From positions 1 through 5,674 of the forward strand of contig CAYMLL010000410.1 of NCBI GenBank assembly GCA_964390645.1: a DNA stretch of 5,674 nucleotides. Reading direction: 5' to 3'. The notes under the pieces are model-generated. The model had not been told where the DNA came from. It searched no databases and worked only from the letters and a program-made list of their open reading frames with translations. The position numbers were made by a program, and so were the translations under genes. The DNA comes from CAYMLL01 sp964390645. GTDB lineage: Bacteria; Planctomycetota; UBA8108. Below are positions 1 to 5,674 of the stretch, one piece after another (the first letter of the stretch is position 1; every line of letters begins with the position of its first letter).

Positions 1-1
1 C

Positions 2-1123
<1,122 letters not shown>

Positions 1124-1130
1124 TTGCCGA

Positions 1131-1136
1131 CTCCTT
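1131..1136 (-). promoter_or_regulatory. Ribosome binding site deciding a TTG start
   Basis: AAGGAG on the minus strand, separated by 7 nt from TTG at 1123-1121. The in-frame ATG at 1105 is preceded by CACAACACTCG, with nothing resembling a Shine-Dalgarno site. The site therefore favours TTG and adds RSQHS to the n-region of the signal peptide. Confidence 0.6.
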
Positions 1137-1355
1137 GTCTGTTTCCTTCGCCGACTCTGACATACGAGACGGACTGCTCAGCCGTCGGGAATTGGCGGGA
1201 TTCCGGGCCTGGCGAGGGGCTCACCCGTCCATTCGCAACGTCAGACTCGGTACTGGAGCGATGATCGGCAAGACGGGGACCCAACGCTCTCATGCCGACC
1301 GCTAACACGGCTCCGTGCCCGTTGACCTGCGCTCATTATCTTCTCGAGCCGGTCC

Positions 1356-1400
1356 TTGTAAAGGCATTTACTAGGTACCAAATAAAATGATATATACAGG
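1356..1400. promoter_or_regulatory. AT-rich island, possible promoter or regulator site
   Basis: A 45-bp stretch rich in A and T inside GC-rich DNA. It contains a small inverted repeat, GTAAA-GGCA-TTTAC (1358-1371), a GGTACC palindrome and TATATA at 1391-1396. On the plus strand TTTACT (1367-1372) and TATATA are 18 bp apart, a weak sigma70-like pair, but no gene follows on that strand. On the minus strand it lies about 235 bp upstream of the secreted-protein start, which would need a long leader. The direction is unresolved. Confidence 0.3.
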
Positions 1401-1413
1401 CGGGCCCACGGGG

Positions 1414-1451
1414 CGACGAAATATCGCCGGGGCGGCGGAATATCGACGGGG
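1414..1451. repeat. Two adjacent imperfect 19-bp direct repeats
   Basis: The copies lie at 1414-1432 and 1433-1451 with no spacer and match at 16 of 19 positions. The shared form is CGRCGRAATATCGMCGGGG. Each has an AT-rich AATAT core between CG-rich ends. They sit 13 bp from the AT-rich island. Two abutting copies about two helical turns apart in total resemble paired binding sites for a regulator. That reading is inference, and no third copy is visible. Confidence 0.5.
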
Positions 1452-1473
1452 CTATCCGTCGCAACCTGTTGAA

Positions 1474-1493
1474 GCTCGCGAAAACACGCGAGC
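1474..1493. repeat. Perfect 7-bp inverted repeat (hairpin)
   Basis: GCTCGCG and CGCGAGC flank a 6-nt loop, AAAACA. In the minus-strand transcript the loop reads UGUUUU and the stem is followed by UUCAAC. It lies about 180 nt downstream of the anti-sigma stop. It could help end transcription of the sigma/anti-sigma operon, but a proper U-tract is missing. Confidence 0.35.
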
Positions 1494-1630
1494 GTGGTCT
1501 TGCGGCTCCATCCGGGGCGAGAGCTGCGAAGAGACGCCGGGTCGAAACCGCGAAACGGACTCTCGAGGATGAGGCCCGGACCCACGCCACGCATGACCAG
1601 CCCCGGCAGGCCCGATTCGAGATCCGGATT

Positions 1631-1662
1631 TCTCACCGGTTTCGCGGCAGGAAGCGGTGAGA
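1631..1662 (-). terminator. Hairpin just after the anti-sigma gene, terminator candidate
   Basis: TCTCACCG (1631-1638) pairs perfectly with CGGTGAGA (1655-1662). The inner stem can extend by four more pairs after one mismatch, leaving a 6-nt loop. The structure begins 8 nt after the TAG stop of the anti-sigma gene. It is followed in the transcript by AAAUCC rather than a U-run, so it is not a classical intrinsic terminator. A 3'-end-protecting hairpin is equally possible. Confidence 0.4.
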
Positions 1663-1670
1663 CATGCGAT

Positions 1671-2507
1671 CTAGCGCAGTCTCGGTCGGCGGGAGCCCTC
1701 GATGGAGCTAGAGTCGAGGGTCGTCACGAGGTTGTAGACGTGCTGGGTCGAGCGGAAGCAGTAGATCGTCTTGTCGGTCTTGCCGGCGCAGTGGCAGACC
1801 TTGCCATTCTTCATCATCGTCCGGACGCTGTCGGGGCACTCGAGGCACTCGAGGGGAAAGACGAAGATGCAGGCGGGATACTCGAGCTTGCGCTCGTGAT
1901 CAACCACACGATAGTCGAGCCGCACCCCGCGGACCGGATCTCCGTCCACCGAATCGAAGCTGCAAGGCTCGCTGCGGTGGAACGTGCCCCCGTCGATTTC
2001 CGGCAGCGTGTCGAGGACGACTCCCGTCCGGGTCCGGATGCTCTCCAGCGCGACATCCGTCGCGATCGGCGCCCCGGAGCGGGTCGCTCCCGTGTCGTCC
2101 GGGATGCTAGGCGTCACGCCCGCCGTGACGCGGAGGAACTCGTCGAGGCAGCAACGAACCATGTGCGGGTGCGCGAGGCTGGTCGTGCTTGTCGAGAGGG
2201 CGAGGAAGACGGCGATCGTCGTCACCGAGAGCGCTGCCACCGCCGCCGCTGCGACGGGCTTCCGTCGGTACAAGGGCGATGATACGCTCCGCGCGACGCG
2301 TTGACGCGTCAGGTTCGCCAGTCCGGCCGGCGCCGCGGGACGCCGCGCCTTCGCATGGACGAGCTTCTTCATCCGCATGAGCTCATCGTAGATCATGGCG
2401 CATTCGGAGCAGCCTGCGAGATGATCGAGCCACTCCTGACGCTCGTCTTCATCCAGCTCGAGGTCGACGAGCTCGTTGAGCTGTTGTCTGATCTGGCAGC
2501 AGTCCAC
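1671..2507 (-). CDS. Membrane-anchored zinc-finger (ZAS) anti-sigma factor
   Basis: A 278-residue protein that should bind and hold the ECF sigma factor encoded just upstream. The N-terminus is a zf-HC2/ZAS domain: C3/C4, then H29-x3-C33-x2-C36, with the spacing typical of the zinc motif. A basic linker (RRK at 81-83) precedes one transmembrane helix at about 85-104, giving a cytoplasmic sigma-binding N-terminus and an outer C-terminal sensor domain. The outer part (105-278) carries nine cysteines (119, 120, 182, 213, 221, 224, 238, 240, 250), including CC, CLEC and CHC groupings, which is unusual for this class. The YRV...IFVFPL strand pattern is reminiscent of C-terminal domains in related anti-sigma factors. 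The start is GTG 2507, which overlaps the sigma stop in TAGTG; AGGAG lies 12 nt upstream. The overlap suggests translational coupling. The sensed signal is unknown; redox or metal is an inference from the cysteines. Confidence 0.88.
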   Translation of the reverse strand: MDCCQIRQQLNELVDLELDEDERQEWLDHLAGCSECAMIYDELMRMKKLVHAKARRPAAPAGLANLTRQRVARSVSSPLYRRKPVAAAAVAALSVTTIAVFLALSTSTTSLAHPHMVRCCLDEFLRVTAGVTPSIPDDTGATRSGAPIATDVALESIRTRTGVVLDTLPEIDGGTFHRSEPCSFDSVDGDPVRGVRLDYRVVDHERKLEYPACIFVFPLECLECPDSVRTMMKNGKVCHCAGKTDKTIYCFRSTQHVYNLVTTLDSSSIEGSRRPRLR

Positions 2508-3112
2508 TAGTCTCTATCGCTCCTGACGTATCCGAGCCTCTTTGCGTAGTCGAAGAGCCTCTTTCTCATGTGACCTCGCGCTCGCGCGATCCGGGATCGC
2601 ACGGTGCCGACGGGGCAGCCGAGGACCTCGCCGATCTCCTGGTAGGTGAATCCCTCGACATCGCAGAGGACGACGGACAGCCGGAACTCCTTCGGCAGCT
2701 CGGCGAGGATGCCGTTCACCTCGTCGCCGAACATGTCGTAGAAGACCTCCTCGTCATCGATCGAGAGTGTCCACCAGCCTTCCGGATCCTCCAGCCGGTC
2801 GCCGCTCGGTTCCGGCGCGTGCGGGTCCAGACGTGAGGAGATGTTTCGCGTGTCGACCGAGCGAGGCTGGCGCGATGATCGGCGCAGTCGATCGATGTGG
2901 GCGTTGCGCGCGATGCGAAACAGCCACGCACGGCAGTTGGAGTCGCGACGGAACTGGTGGAAGTTGCGGAACGCCAGATGGAAGCACTCCTGTGTCAGGT
3001 CCTCCGCATCCGCCTCGTTACCACAGAGGTACAGCGAGAAGCGATACACCGCTTCGAGATGCGGCATCGCGGAGTCTTCGAAGTGGCTTGACCTGTTCTT
3101 CCAGATCCACAT
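2507..3112 (-). CDS. ECF RNA polymerase sigma factor (SigE/SigR-like)
   Basis: A 201-residue sigma70-family protein of the extracytoplasmic-function type, which directs RNA polymerase to stress-specific promoters. Region 2 spans about residues 11-80, with FEDSAMPHLEAVYRFSLYL, the GNEADAEDLTQE motif at 31-42, and NCRAWLFRIARNAHIDRLRR, the -10 binding and melting part. An acidic linker with a Trp pair follows. Region 4 (about 137-186) has LPKEFRLSVVLCDVEGFTYQEIGEVLGCPVGTVRSRIARAR, the helix-turn-helix that reads the -35 element. I chose ATG 3112 because it gives the usual family length. A longer frame from GTG 3232 (241 residues) would place the palindrome and promoter-like element inside the coding region, and its extra N-terminus resembles no sigma domain. 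No good ribosome binding site precedes ATG 3112 (AGGAG is 22 nt away), so the start remains somewhat uncertain. It forms an operon with the overlapping anti-sigma gene. Confidence 0.93.
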   Translation of the reverse strand: MWIWKNRSSHFEDSAMPHLEAVYRFSLYLCGNEADAEDLTQECFHLAFRNFHQFRRDSNCRAWLFRIARNAHIDRLRRSSRQPRSVDTRNISSRLDPHAPEPSGDRLEDPEGWWTLSIDDEEVFYDMFGDEVNGILAELPKEFRLSVVLCDVEGFTYQEIGEVLGCPVGTVRSRIARARGHMRKRLFDYAKRLGYVRSDRD

Positions 3113-3147
3113 GGCGCTCGAGGCTGACCGGAGGCTCCTGGTGAGGG

Positions 3148-3173
3148 AACGGTCCGCGAGGTCGGGAAGTTCC
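3148..3173 (-). promoter_or_regulatory. Candidate autoregulatory ECF promoter, GGAAC-N18-GTT
   Basis: On the minus strand GGAAC (3173-3169) is followed after exactly 18 nt by GTT (3150-3148). This is the form known for SigR of Streptomyces and SigH of mycobacteria (GGAAY, about 18 nt, GTT), and the region 4 of this sigma factor looks like that broad group. Transcription would begin near 3140, leaving a leader of about 28 nt before ATG 3112. The spacing is right, but the motif is short and GC-rich DNA gives chance matches, so it remains a candidate. Confidence 0.45.
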
Positions 3174-3183
3174 GACTTCCCGA
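3162..3183. promoter_or_regulatory. Perfect 22-bp palindrome upstream of the sigma gene (operator candidate)
   Basis: Arms TCGGGAAGT (3162-3170) and ACTTCCCGA (3175-3183) are exact reverse complements around a 4-nt TCCG centre. The palindrome overlaps the GGAAC element and begins 2 bp downstream of a TAGAAT hexamer (3191-3186, minus) that could be a sigma70 -10. It could bind a dimeric regulator or form a hairpin in a longer transcript. Confidence 0.5.
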
Positions 3184-3431
3184 TGATTCTACACGGGTTT
3201 TCCAGGCTCGATGGCCGAGTGTTAGCGGGCACGGAGCGCTGTCATCAGGCGGTGTATCCGCCAGATCCCGGAATTCGGGTGCTTCCGGGCTGCCGGTGCC
3301 GGAGTCCGGCAGCGATCACGCCAGCGGATTCCGGCGACTCGATGGCGTCGGGGTCGGCGGGCCGGCCGGCACCGATACGTGATCGCGGGGGCGGGGCCTC
3401 GATCCGCCATGGCGTGGCCGCGGCCGCGTGG

Positions 3432-4574
3432 TCAGGTCGCCAGCTCGCGCAGCGCTTCGAGCGTCGCATCGATCTCGTCTTCGGTCGTGAAGACGCCGGG
3501 TGCAAGTCGTACGCTGCCGTCCGGCCAGGTCCCGAGGCTGCGGTGGGCGCCGGGCGCGCAGTGAAGGCCGGCCCGCGTCTCGATGTGGAAGGACGCGTCG
3601 AGGGCCGCGCTGAGCTCGGCGGGCGGCAGGCTGCGAAGCCGCACGGAGAACACCGCCTGGCGATCTTCGATCGAGGTGGGACCGAAGGACTCGAGCCCGT
3701 CGATCTCGCGCAGGCCGGCGTCGAGACGCCTCGCGATCTCATCCAGTCTCCTGCGGGTCGTCTCGACGCCACGCTCCGCGAGCCACTCGACGCCGGCCGC
3801 GAGCGCGGCGATGGCCGGGCCGTTCGGCGACCCCGCCTCGAGGCGCAGTGGCATCTCGCGAGGCTGCCGGGGCTCGTTCGACAGCGCGCCGGTGCCTCCC
3901 TCGCGCCACGGGCGCAAGTCCACACCCCTGGCGAGGATCAACGCCCCCGTGCCGGGCGGTCCGAGAAGTCCCTTGTGACCGGCGACCGCGAGGAGATCGA
4001 CGCCGTCGGACTCGACGTTGATCGGCACATGGCCCGCGGTCTGTGCGGCGTCGACGAGGAGGCGCACGCCGCGCTCCCGGCAGATCGCGCCGATCTCTCG
4101 CACCGGCTGGCGCGCGCCGCAGACGTTCGAAGCGTGCTGCAGGACAACGAGGCGTGTGCCAGGTCCTAGCTGTGCGACGATGTCGTCCGGCGAGACGCGC
4201 CCCTGCGAATCAGCTTCCACGACGTCGAGATCGATTACTCCGTCGTCGCGGAGAGCCGCGAGCGGACGGAGCACGGAGTTGTGCTCCATCGATGTCGTGA
4301 CGACGTGATCGCCTGGGTTGACGCCGCCCTTGATCGCCATGTTGAGGGCGTCGGTCGCGTTCATCGTGAAGACAACACGATCGGCTGCGGCGCCGAAGAA
4401 GCGCCCGACGCGACTGCGAGACCACTCCAGGGCCTGATCCATCTCGCGAGCGGCGGCGTAGGAGCCCCGGCCGCCGGGGGCGCCGACCTCCTCGGCGAAG
4501 CGCCGGAAGGTCTCCCAGACCGGCGGCGCCTTGGGAAACCGGGTGGCCGCGTTGTCCAGGTAGCTCAGCCGCAA
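3432..4574 (-). CDS. Cysteine desulfurase-family class V aminotransferase (PLP-dependent)
   Basis: A 380-residue fold-type I PLP enzyme, complete, of the cysteine desulfurase family (closest in my memory to the TIGR01977 group). Members take sulfur from cysteine, giving alanine and an enzyme persulfide. The start is TTG 4574, behind GGGGAGG with a 6-nt gap; this puts the hallmark SYLDNAATRFPK at residues 4-15. Catalytic positions are intact: FTMNATDALN, MEHNSV with H98 (stacks on PLP), HASN with N150, D175 and Q178 in VDAAQTAGH, and H200-K201 in AGHKGLLGP (the Schiff-base lysine). EGGTGALS follows, then C338 in RAGLHCAP, the expected sulfur-accepting cysteine. An ATG at 4715 would add 47 Ser/Arg-rich residues unlike the family. 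No scaffold (IscU/SufU) or other Fe-S gene adjoins it, so its partner and physiological acceptor are unknown. It may instead be a selenocysteine lyase-like or other class V enzyme. Confidence 0.92.
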   Translation of the reverse strand: MRLSYLDNAATRFPKAPPVWETFRRFAEEVGAPGGRGSYAAAREMDQALEWSRSRVGRFFGAAADRVVFTMNATDALNMAIKGGVNPGDHVVTTSMEHNSVLRPLAALRDDGVIDLDVVEADSQGRVSPDDIVAQLGPGTRLVVLQHASNVCGARQPVREIGAICRERGVRLLVDAAQTAGHVPINVESDGVDLLAVAGHKGLLGPPGTGALILARGVDLRPWREGGTGALSNEPRQPREMPLRLEAGSPNGPAIAALAAGVEWLAERGVETTRRRLDEIARRLDAGLREIDGLESFGPTSIEDRQAVFSVRLRSLPPAELSAALDASFHIETRAGLHCAPGAHRSLGTWPDGSVRLAPGVFTTEDEIDATLEALRELAT

Positions 4575-4580
4575 TCGATG

Positions 4581-4587
4581 CCTCCCC
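4581..4587 (-). promoter_or_regulatory. Strong ribosome binding site deciding a TTG start
   Basis: GGGGAGG on the minus strand, followed by CATCGA (6 nt) and then TTG at 4574-4572. This is a near-ideal site and, with the conserved YLDNAAT motif only five codons later, it sets the start of the desulfurase-like gene well inside the longer open frame that begins at ATG 4715. Confidence 0.75.
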
Positions 4588-4784
4588 GAGTCAGGCCGGC
4601 ATTCAGCCGGGCTGACAGAACGTTGAAGAACCCGGCTCGGAGCGGAATCCGCCGGCTCGCATCCGCAGGGACTCCTCGACGAACTCCTGAGCAGGAGGCT
4701 GTCTCGGGACCCCATCCGGGTTTCGGCCGGCTACGGCGGCGCGAGCGCTTCGTTGAGCCTCTTCGACGATGGAATCCGTAAGAT

Positions 4785-4845
4785 CGCCTCGTCGGCCCGT
4801 CTCGCCTCGTCGGCCCGTCTCGCCTCGTCGGCCCGTCTCGCCTCG
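4785..4845. repeat. 18-bp tandem repeat, three perfect copies plus a partial
   Basis: The unit CGCCTCGTCGGCCCGTCT occurs at 4785-4802, 4803-4820 and 4821-4838 without any mismatch, then a 7-bp partial copy, CGCCTCG, at 4839-4845. It lies about 50 bp after the stop of the peptidase-like gene. In one minus-strand frame it would read RRADEA three times, but that frame is not continuous with the peptidase-like protein. Perfect identity suggests recent duplication by slippage. Confidence 0.9.
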
Positions 4846-4893
4846 CGCTCTCTCGCTCGGCCTCGGGCCGTCGGAGCGGTCTTCGAACCGTCT

Positions 4894-5673
4894 CTAACGA
4901 TTGCGCCCACGAAGGCGTCGGAGGGCTTCGTTCGCCGTGTCGCTGCTTCCGGAGTACTTGGAAGCGGTCTCGACAACGTGTCGCTTCCAGAGCAGATCGA
5001 GCTCATCGGTGTTCTTCTTGAAGATCACCTCGAGGGTCTTCTCCTGGAAGGCGAAGTAGTTGAGCCAGTAGGTCTTCCAGCCGTCGTCGTCCTCCTCGTC
5101 CGGGACGAGAGGCGCGTCGGGGCCCTTGAGGTCGGTCAGCAGGGTCGTGAATCCCTTGCGGCGTGAGCGAGACAGGAAGTCGACGAGAGTCATCGCCTTC
5201 GAGCGGCCGCCTTCGGTATCGCGGCGCTTGAGCTCCCTGGACTCCAGGAGGTCGTAGATGCTGAGCTCGTCCTTGCCGGACTTCGCGATGTCGGCAACGT
5301 ACTTGTAGTTGCGGTAGAACGACTGCTTCTCCCTGTCGCTCGTGCCGCGCGACATCTTCGTGACGGCGACGAGCCTCTCCGCGACCCCCTCGTTGATCCA
5401 CCAGGAGTATTGCTTCTGCGCACCGTGGAGTGTCTCCATCGCGTCGAGGGCCAGACGGCGTACGACGAGGAAGCTGGCGGGATTGAAGAGGACGGTGTGC
5501 CCCTCCTTCGTGTACGCGCCATCGTTCCTGTTCGCGTACTGCTCGTCATCGATGAGCTCGGCAAACTGCTCGTACTGCGTGTCGGAGCGCATCACCAGGA
5601 ACTGGACCTTCGCGGGCCAGAGGGGTACTTTCGAGCCCTTGAGCCCGAGCGTCTGCTCGATCAGCTGTTTGGC
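4894..5673 (-). CDS. Peptidase-MA/DUF1570-like protein, C-terminal part, with apparently missing HExxH
   Basis: 5'-truncated by the right edge; 259 residues remain and the frame is open to the last base, so the start is outside. The layout fits the gluzincin-like peptidase MA/DUF1570 group, common in Planctomycetota. It has an opening strand, KVQFLVMRSDTQYEQFAELI (residues 22-41 of the fragment), then DGAYTKEGHTVLF, a helix where HExxH is normally found, and WWINEGVAERL (91-101) matching the conserved W-x-x-E-G-x-A. An all-alpha tail ends in DELDLLWKRHVVETA, as in relatives. At the expected HExxH position I read LDAME (76-80), so both zinc-binding histidines and the catalytic Glu seem lost while the third ligand Glu (E95) remains. 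It may be a non-catalytic binding protein. The internal GTG 5595 is not the start, because family-like sequence continues upstream. The function and the location of the missing N-terminus are unknown. Stop TAG at 4896-4894. Confidence 0.72.
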   Translation of the reverse strand, partial: AKQLIEQTLGLKGSKVPLWPAKVQFLVMRSDTQYEQFAELIDDEQYANRNDGAYTKEGHTVLFNPASFLVVRRLALDAMETLHGAQKQYSWWINEGVAERLVAVTKMSRGTSDREKQSFYRNYKYVADIAKSGKDELSIYDLLESRELKRRDTEGGRSKAMTLVDFLSRSRRKGFTTLLTDLKGPDAPLVPDEEDDDGWKTYWLNYFAFQEKTLEVIFKKNTDELDLLWKRHVVETASKYSGSSDTANEALRRLRGRNR

Positions 5674-5674
5674 T

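Larger units (their letters stand above)
1124..1670. other. Intergenic region without a supported gene
   Basis: About 550 bp between the stop of the anti-sigma gene and the start of the secreted-protein gene. Frames are open here on both strands, but none has a ribosome binding site, a recognisable domain or a protein-like composition. The stretch contains two hairpin-forming inverted repeats on the anti-sigma side, an imperfect 19-bp tandem duplication, and one AT-rich island that contrasts sharply with the surrounding GC-rich sequence. It should contain the promoter of the secreted-protein gene. I could not identify a clean -35/-10 pair close to that gene. Confidence 0.6.
3113..3431. other. 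Intergenic region between cysteine desulfurase-like and sigma genes
   Basis: About 319 bp without a gene if the sigma factor starts at ATG 3112. Besides the palindrome and the promoter-like element it has a 7-bp inverted repeat, CCCGGAA (3267-3273) with TTCCGGG (3283-3289), around a 9-nt loop. It also has a GGCCGCGGCC palindrome at 3416-3425, just beyond the stop of the upstream gene. Neither is followed by a T-run, so no intrinsic terminator can be called. Confidence 0.5.
4575..4893. other. Intergenic region between peptidase-like and desulfurase-like genes
   Basis: About 319 bp with no supported gene. It holds three 18-bp tandem repeats close to the peptidase-like stop, and a weak 5-bp hairpin, CCGGC-TGAAT-GCCGG, shortly upstream of the desulfurase-like start. 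No clear promoter or T-rich terminator is visible. Frames through the repeat are open on both strands only because the unit is a multiple of three and lacks stops. Confidence 0.5.

Noticed and set aside
1310..1321. 12-bp match GCTCCGTGCCCG, also found inverted near 3225-3240
   Set aside because: A single short GC-rich match with no conserved surroundings, explained by chance.
1241..1636. Minus-strand open frame of 131 codons in the intergenic region
   Set aside because: It has no ribosome binding site, no recognisable domain and an improbable composition, and it runs through hairpins, the 19-bp repeats and the AT-rich island.
1494..2282. Plus-strand open frame of 262 codons
   Set aside because: It is antisense to the anti-sigma gene, very rich in Arg, Ala and Asp, and has no ribosome binding site or motif.
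3267..3289. Intrinsic terminator for the desulfurase-like gene
   Set aside because: The 7-bp stem is real, but it lies about 140 nt after the stop, has a 9-nt loop and is not followed by a T-run.
2841..4169. Long plus-strand open frame of 442 codons
   Set aside because: It is antisense to the sigma and desulfurase-like genes, whose motifs are unmistakable. Its translation is Arg/Ala/Gly-rich with no domain, as expected for a GC-rich shadow frame.
4785..4845. CRISPR array
   Set aside because: The repeats abut without spacers and there are no cas genes.
4731..5166. Open frames on both strands through the 18-bp repeat (SARLAS and RRADEA repeats)
   Set aside because: The repeat unit is a multiple of three without stops, which opens frames automatically. 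They overlap the well-supported end of the peptidase-like gene in other frames.

Overview
The window is GC-rich bacterial DNA. Every gene I can support lies on the minus strand, so the reading order runs from high to low coordinates. Three things point to a Planctomycetota-like or similar environmental lineage: a secreted protein opening with two dockerin-type EF-hand loops, a peptidase-MA/DUF1570-like protein, and frequent use of TTG/GTG starts. No rRNA or other marker gene is present, so the lineage is an inference.

Layout, in transcription order. (1) At the right edge (5673-4894) is the C-terminal 259 residues of a peptidase-MA-like (gluzincin-fold) protein. It keeps the W-x-x-E-G motif but has no visible HExxH. 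(2) A non-coding gap (4893-4575) holds three perfect 18-bp tandem repeats. (3) A complete PLP-dependent class V aminotransferase / cysteine desulfurase-family gene follows (4574-3432). It most likely starts at a TTG behind a strong GGGGAGG ribosome binding site. (4) Next is a gap (3431-3113) with a perfect 9-bp-arm palindrome and a promoter-like GGAAC-N18-GTT element. (5) Then comes a two-gene regulatory operon (3112-1671): an ECF sigma factor overlapping by one base, in TAGTG, with a membrane-anchored zinc-finger (ZAS) anti-sigma factor. The outer domain of the anti-sigma factor is unusually cysteine-rich. (6) A gap of about 550 bp (1670-1124) contains hairpins, a 19-bp tandem repeat and an AT-rich island. 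(7) At the left edge (1123-2) is the N-terminal 374 residues of a secreted protein: signal peptide, two dockerin-type calcium loops, a beta-rich domain, then a run of 17 aspartates that continues off the window.

The best-supported functional unit is the sigma/anti-sigma pair. The promoter-like element upstream matches the GGAAY-N18-GTT form recognised by SigR/SigH-type ECF factors, and it sits inside a palindrome. That suggests autoregulation, possibly by a redox or metal signal sensed through cysteines. The flanking genes have their own spacers, and nothing in the sequence proves they belong to the regulon. Much of the opposite strand is open by chance because of the high GC; those frames are antisense shadows and are not annotated.
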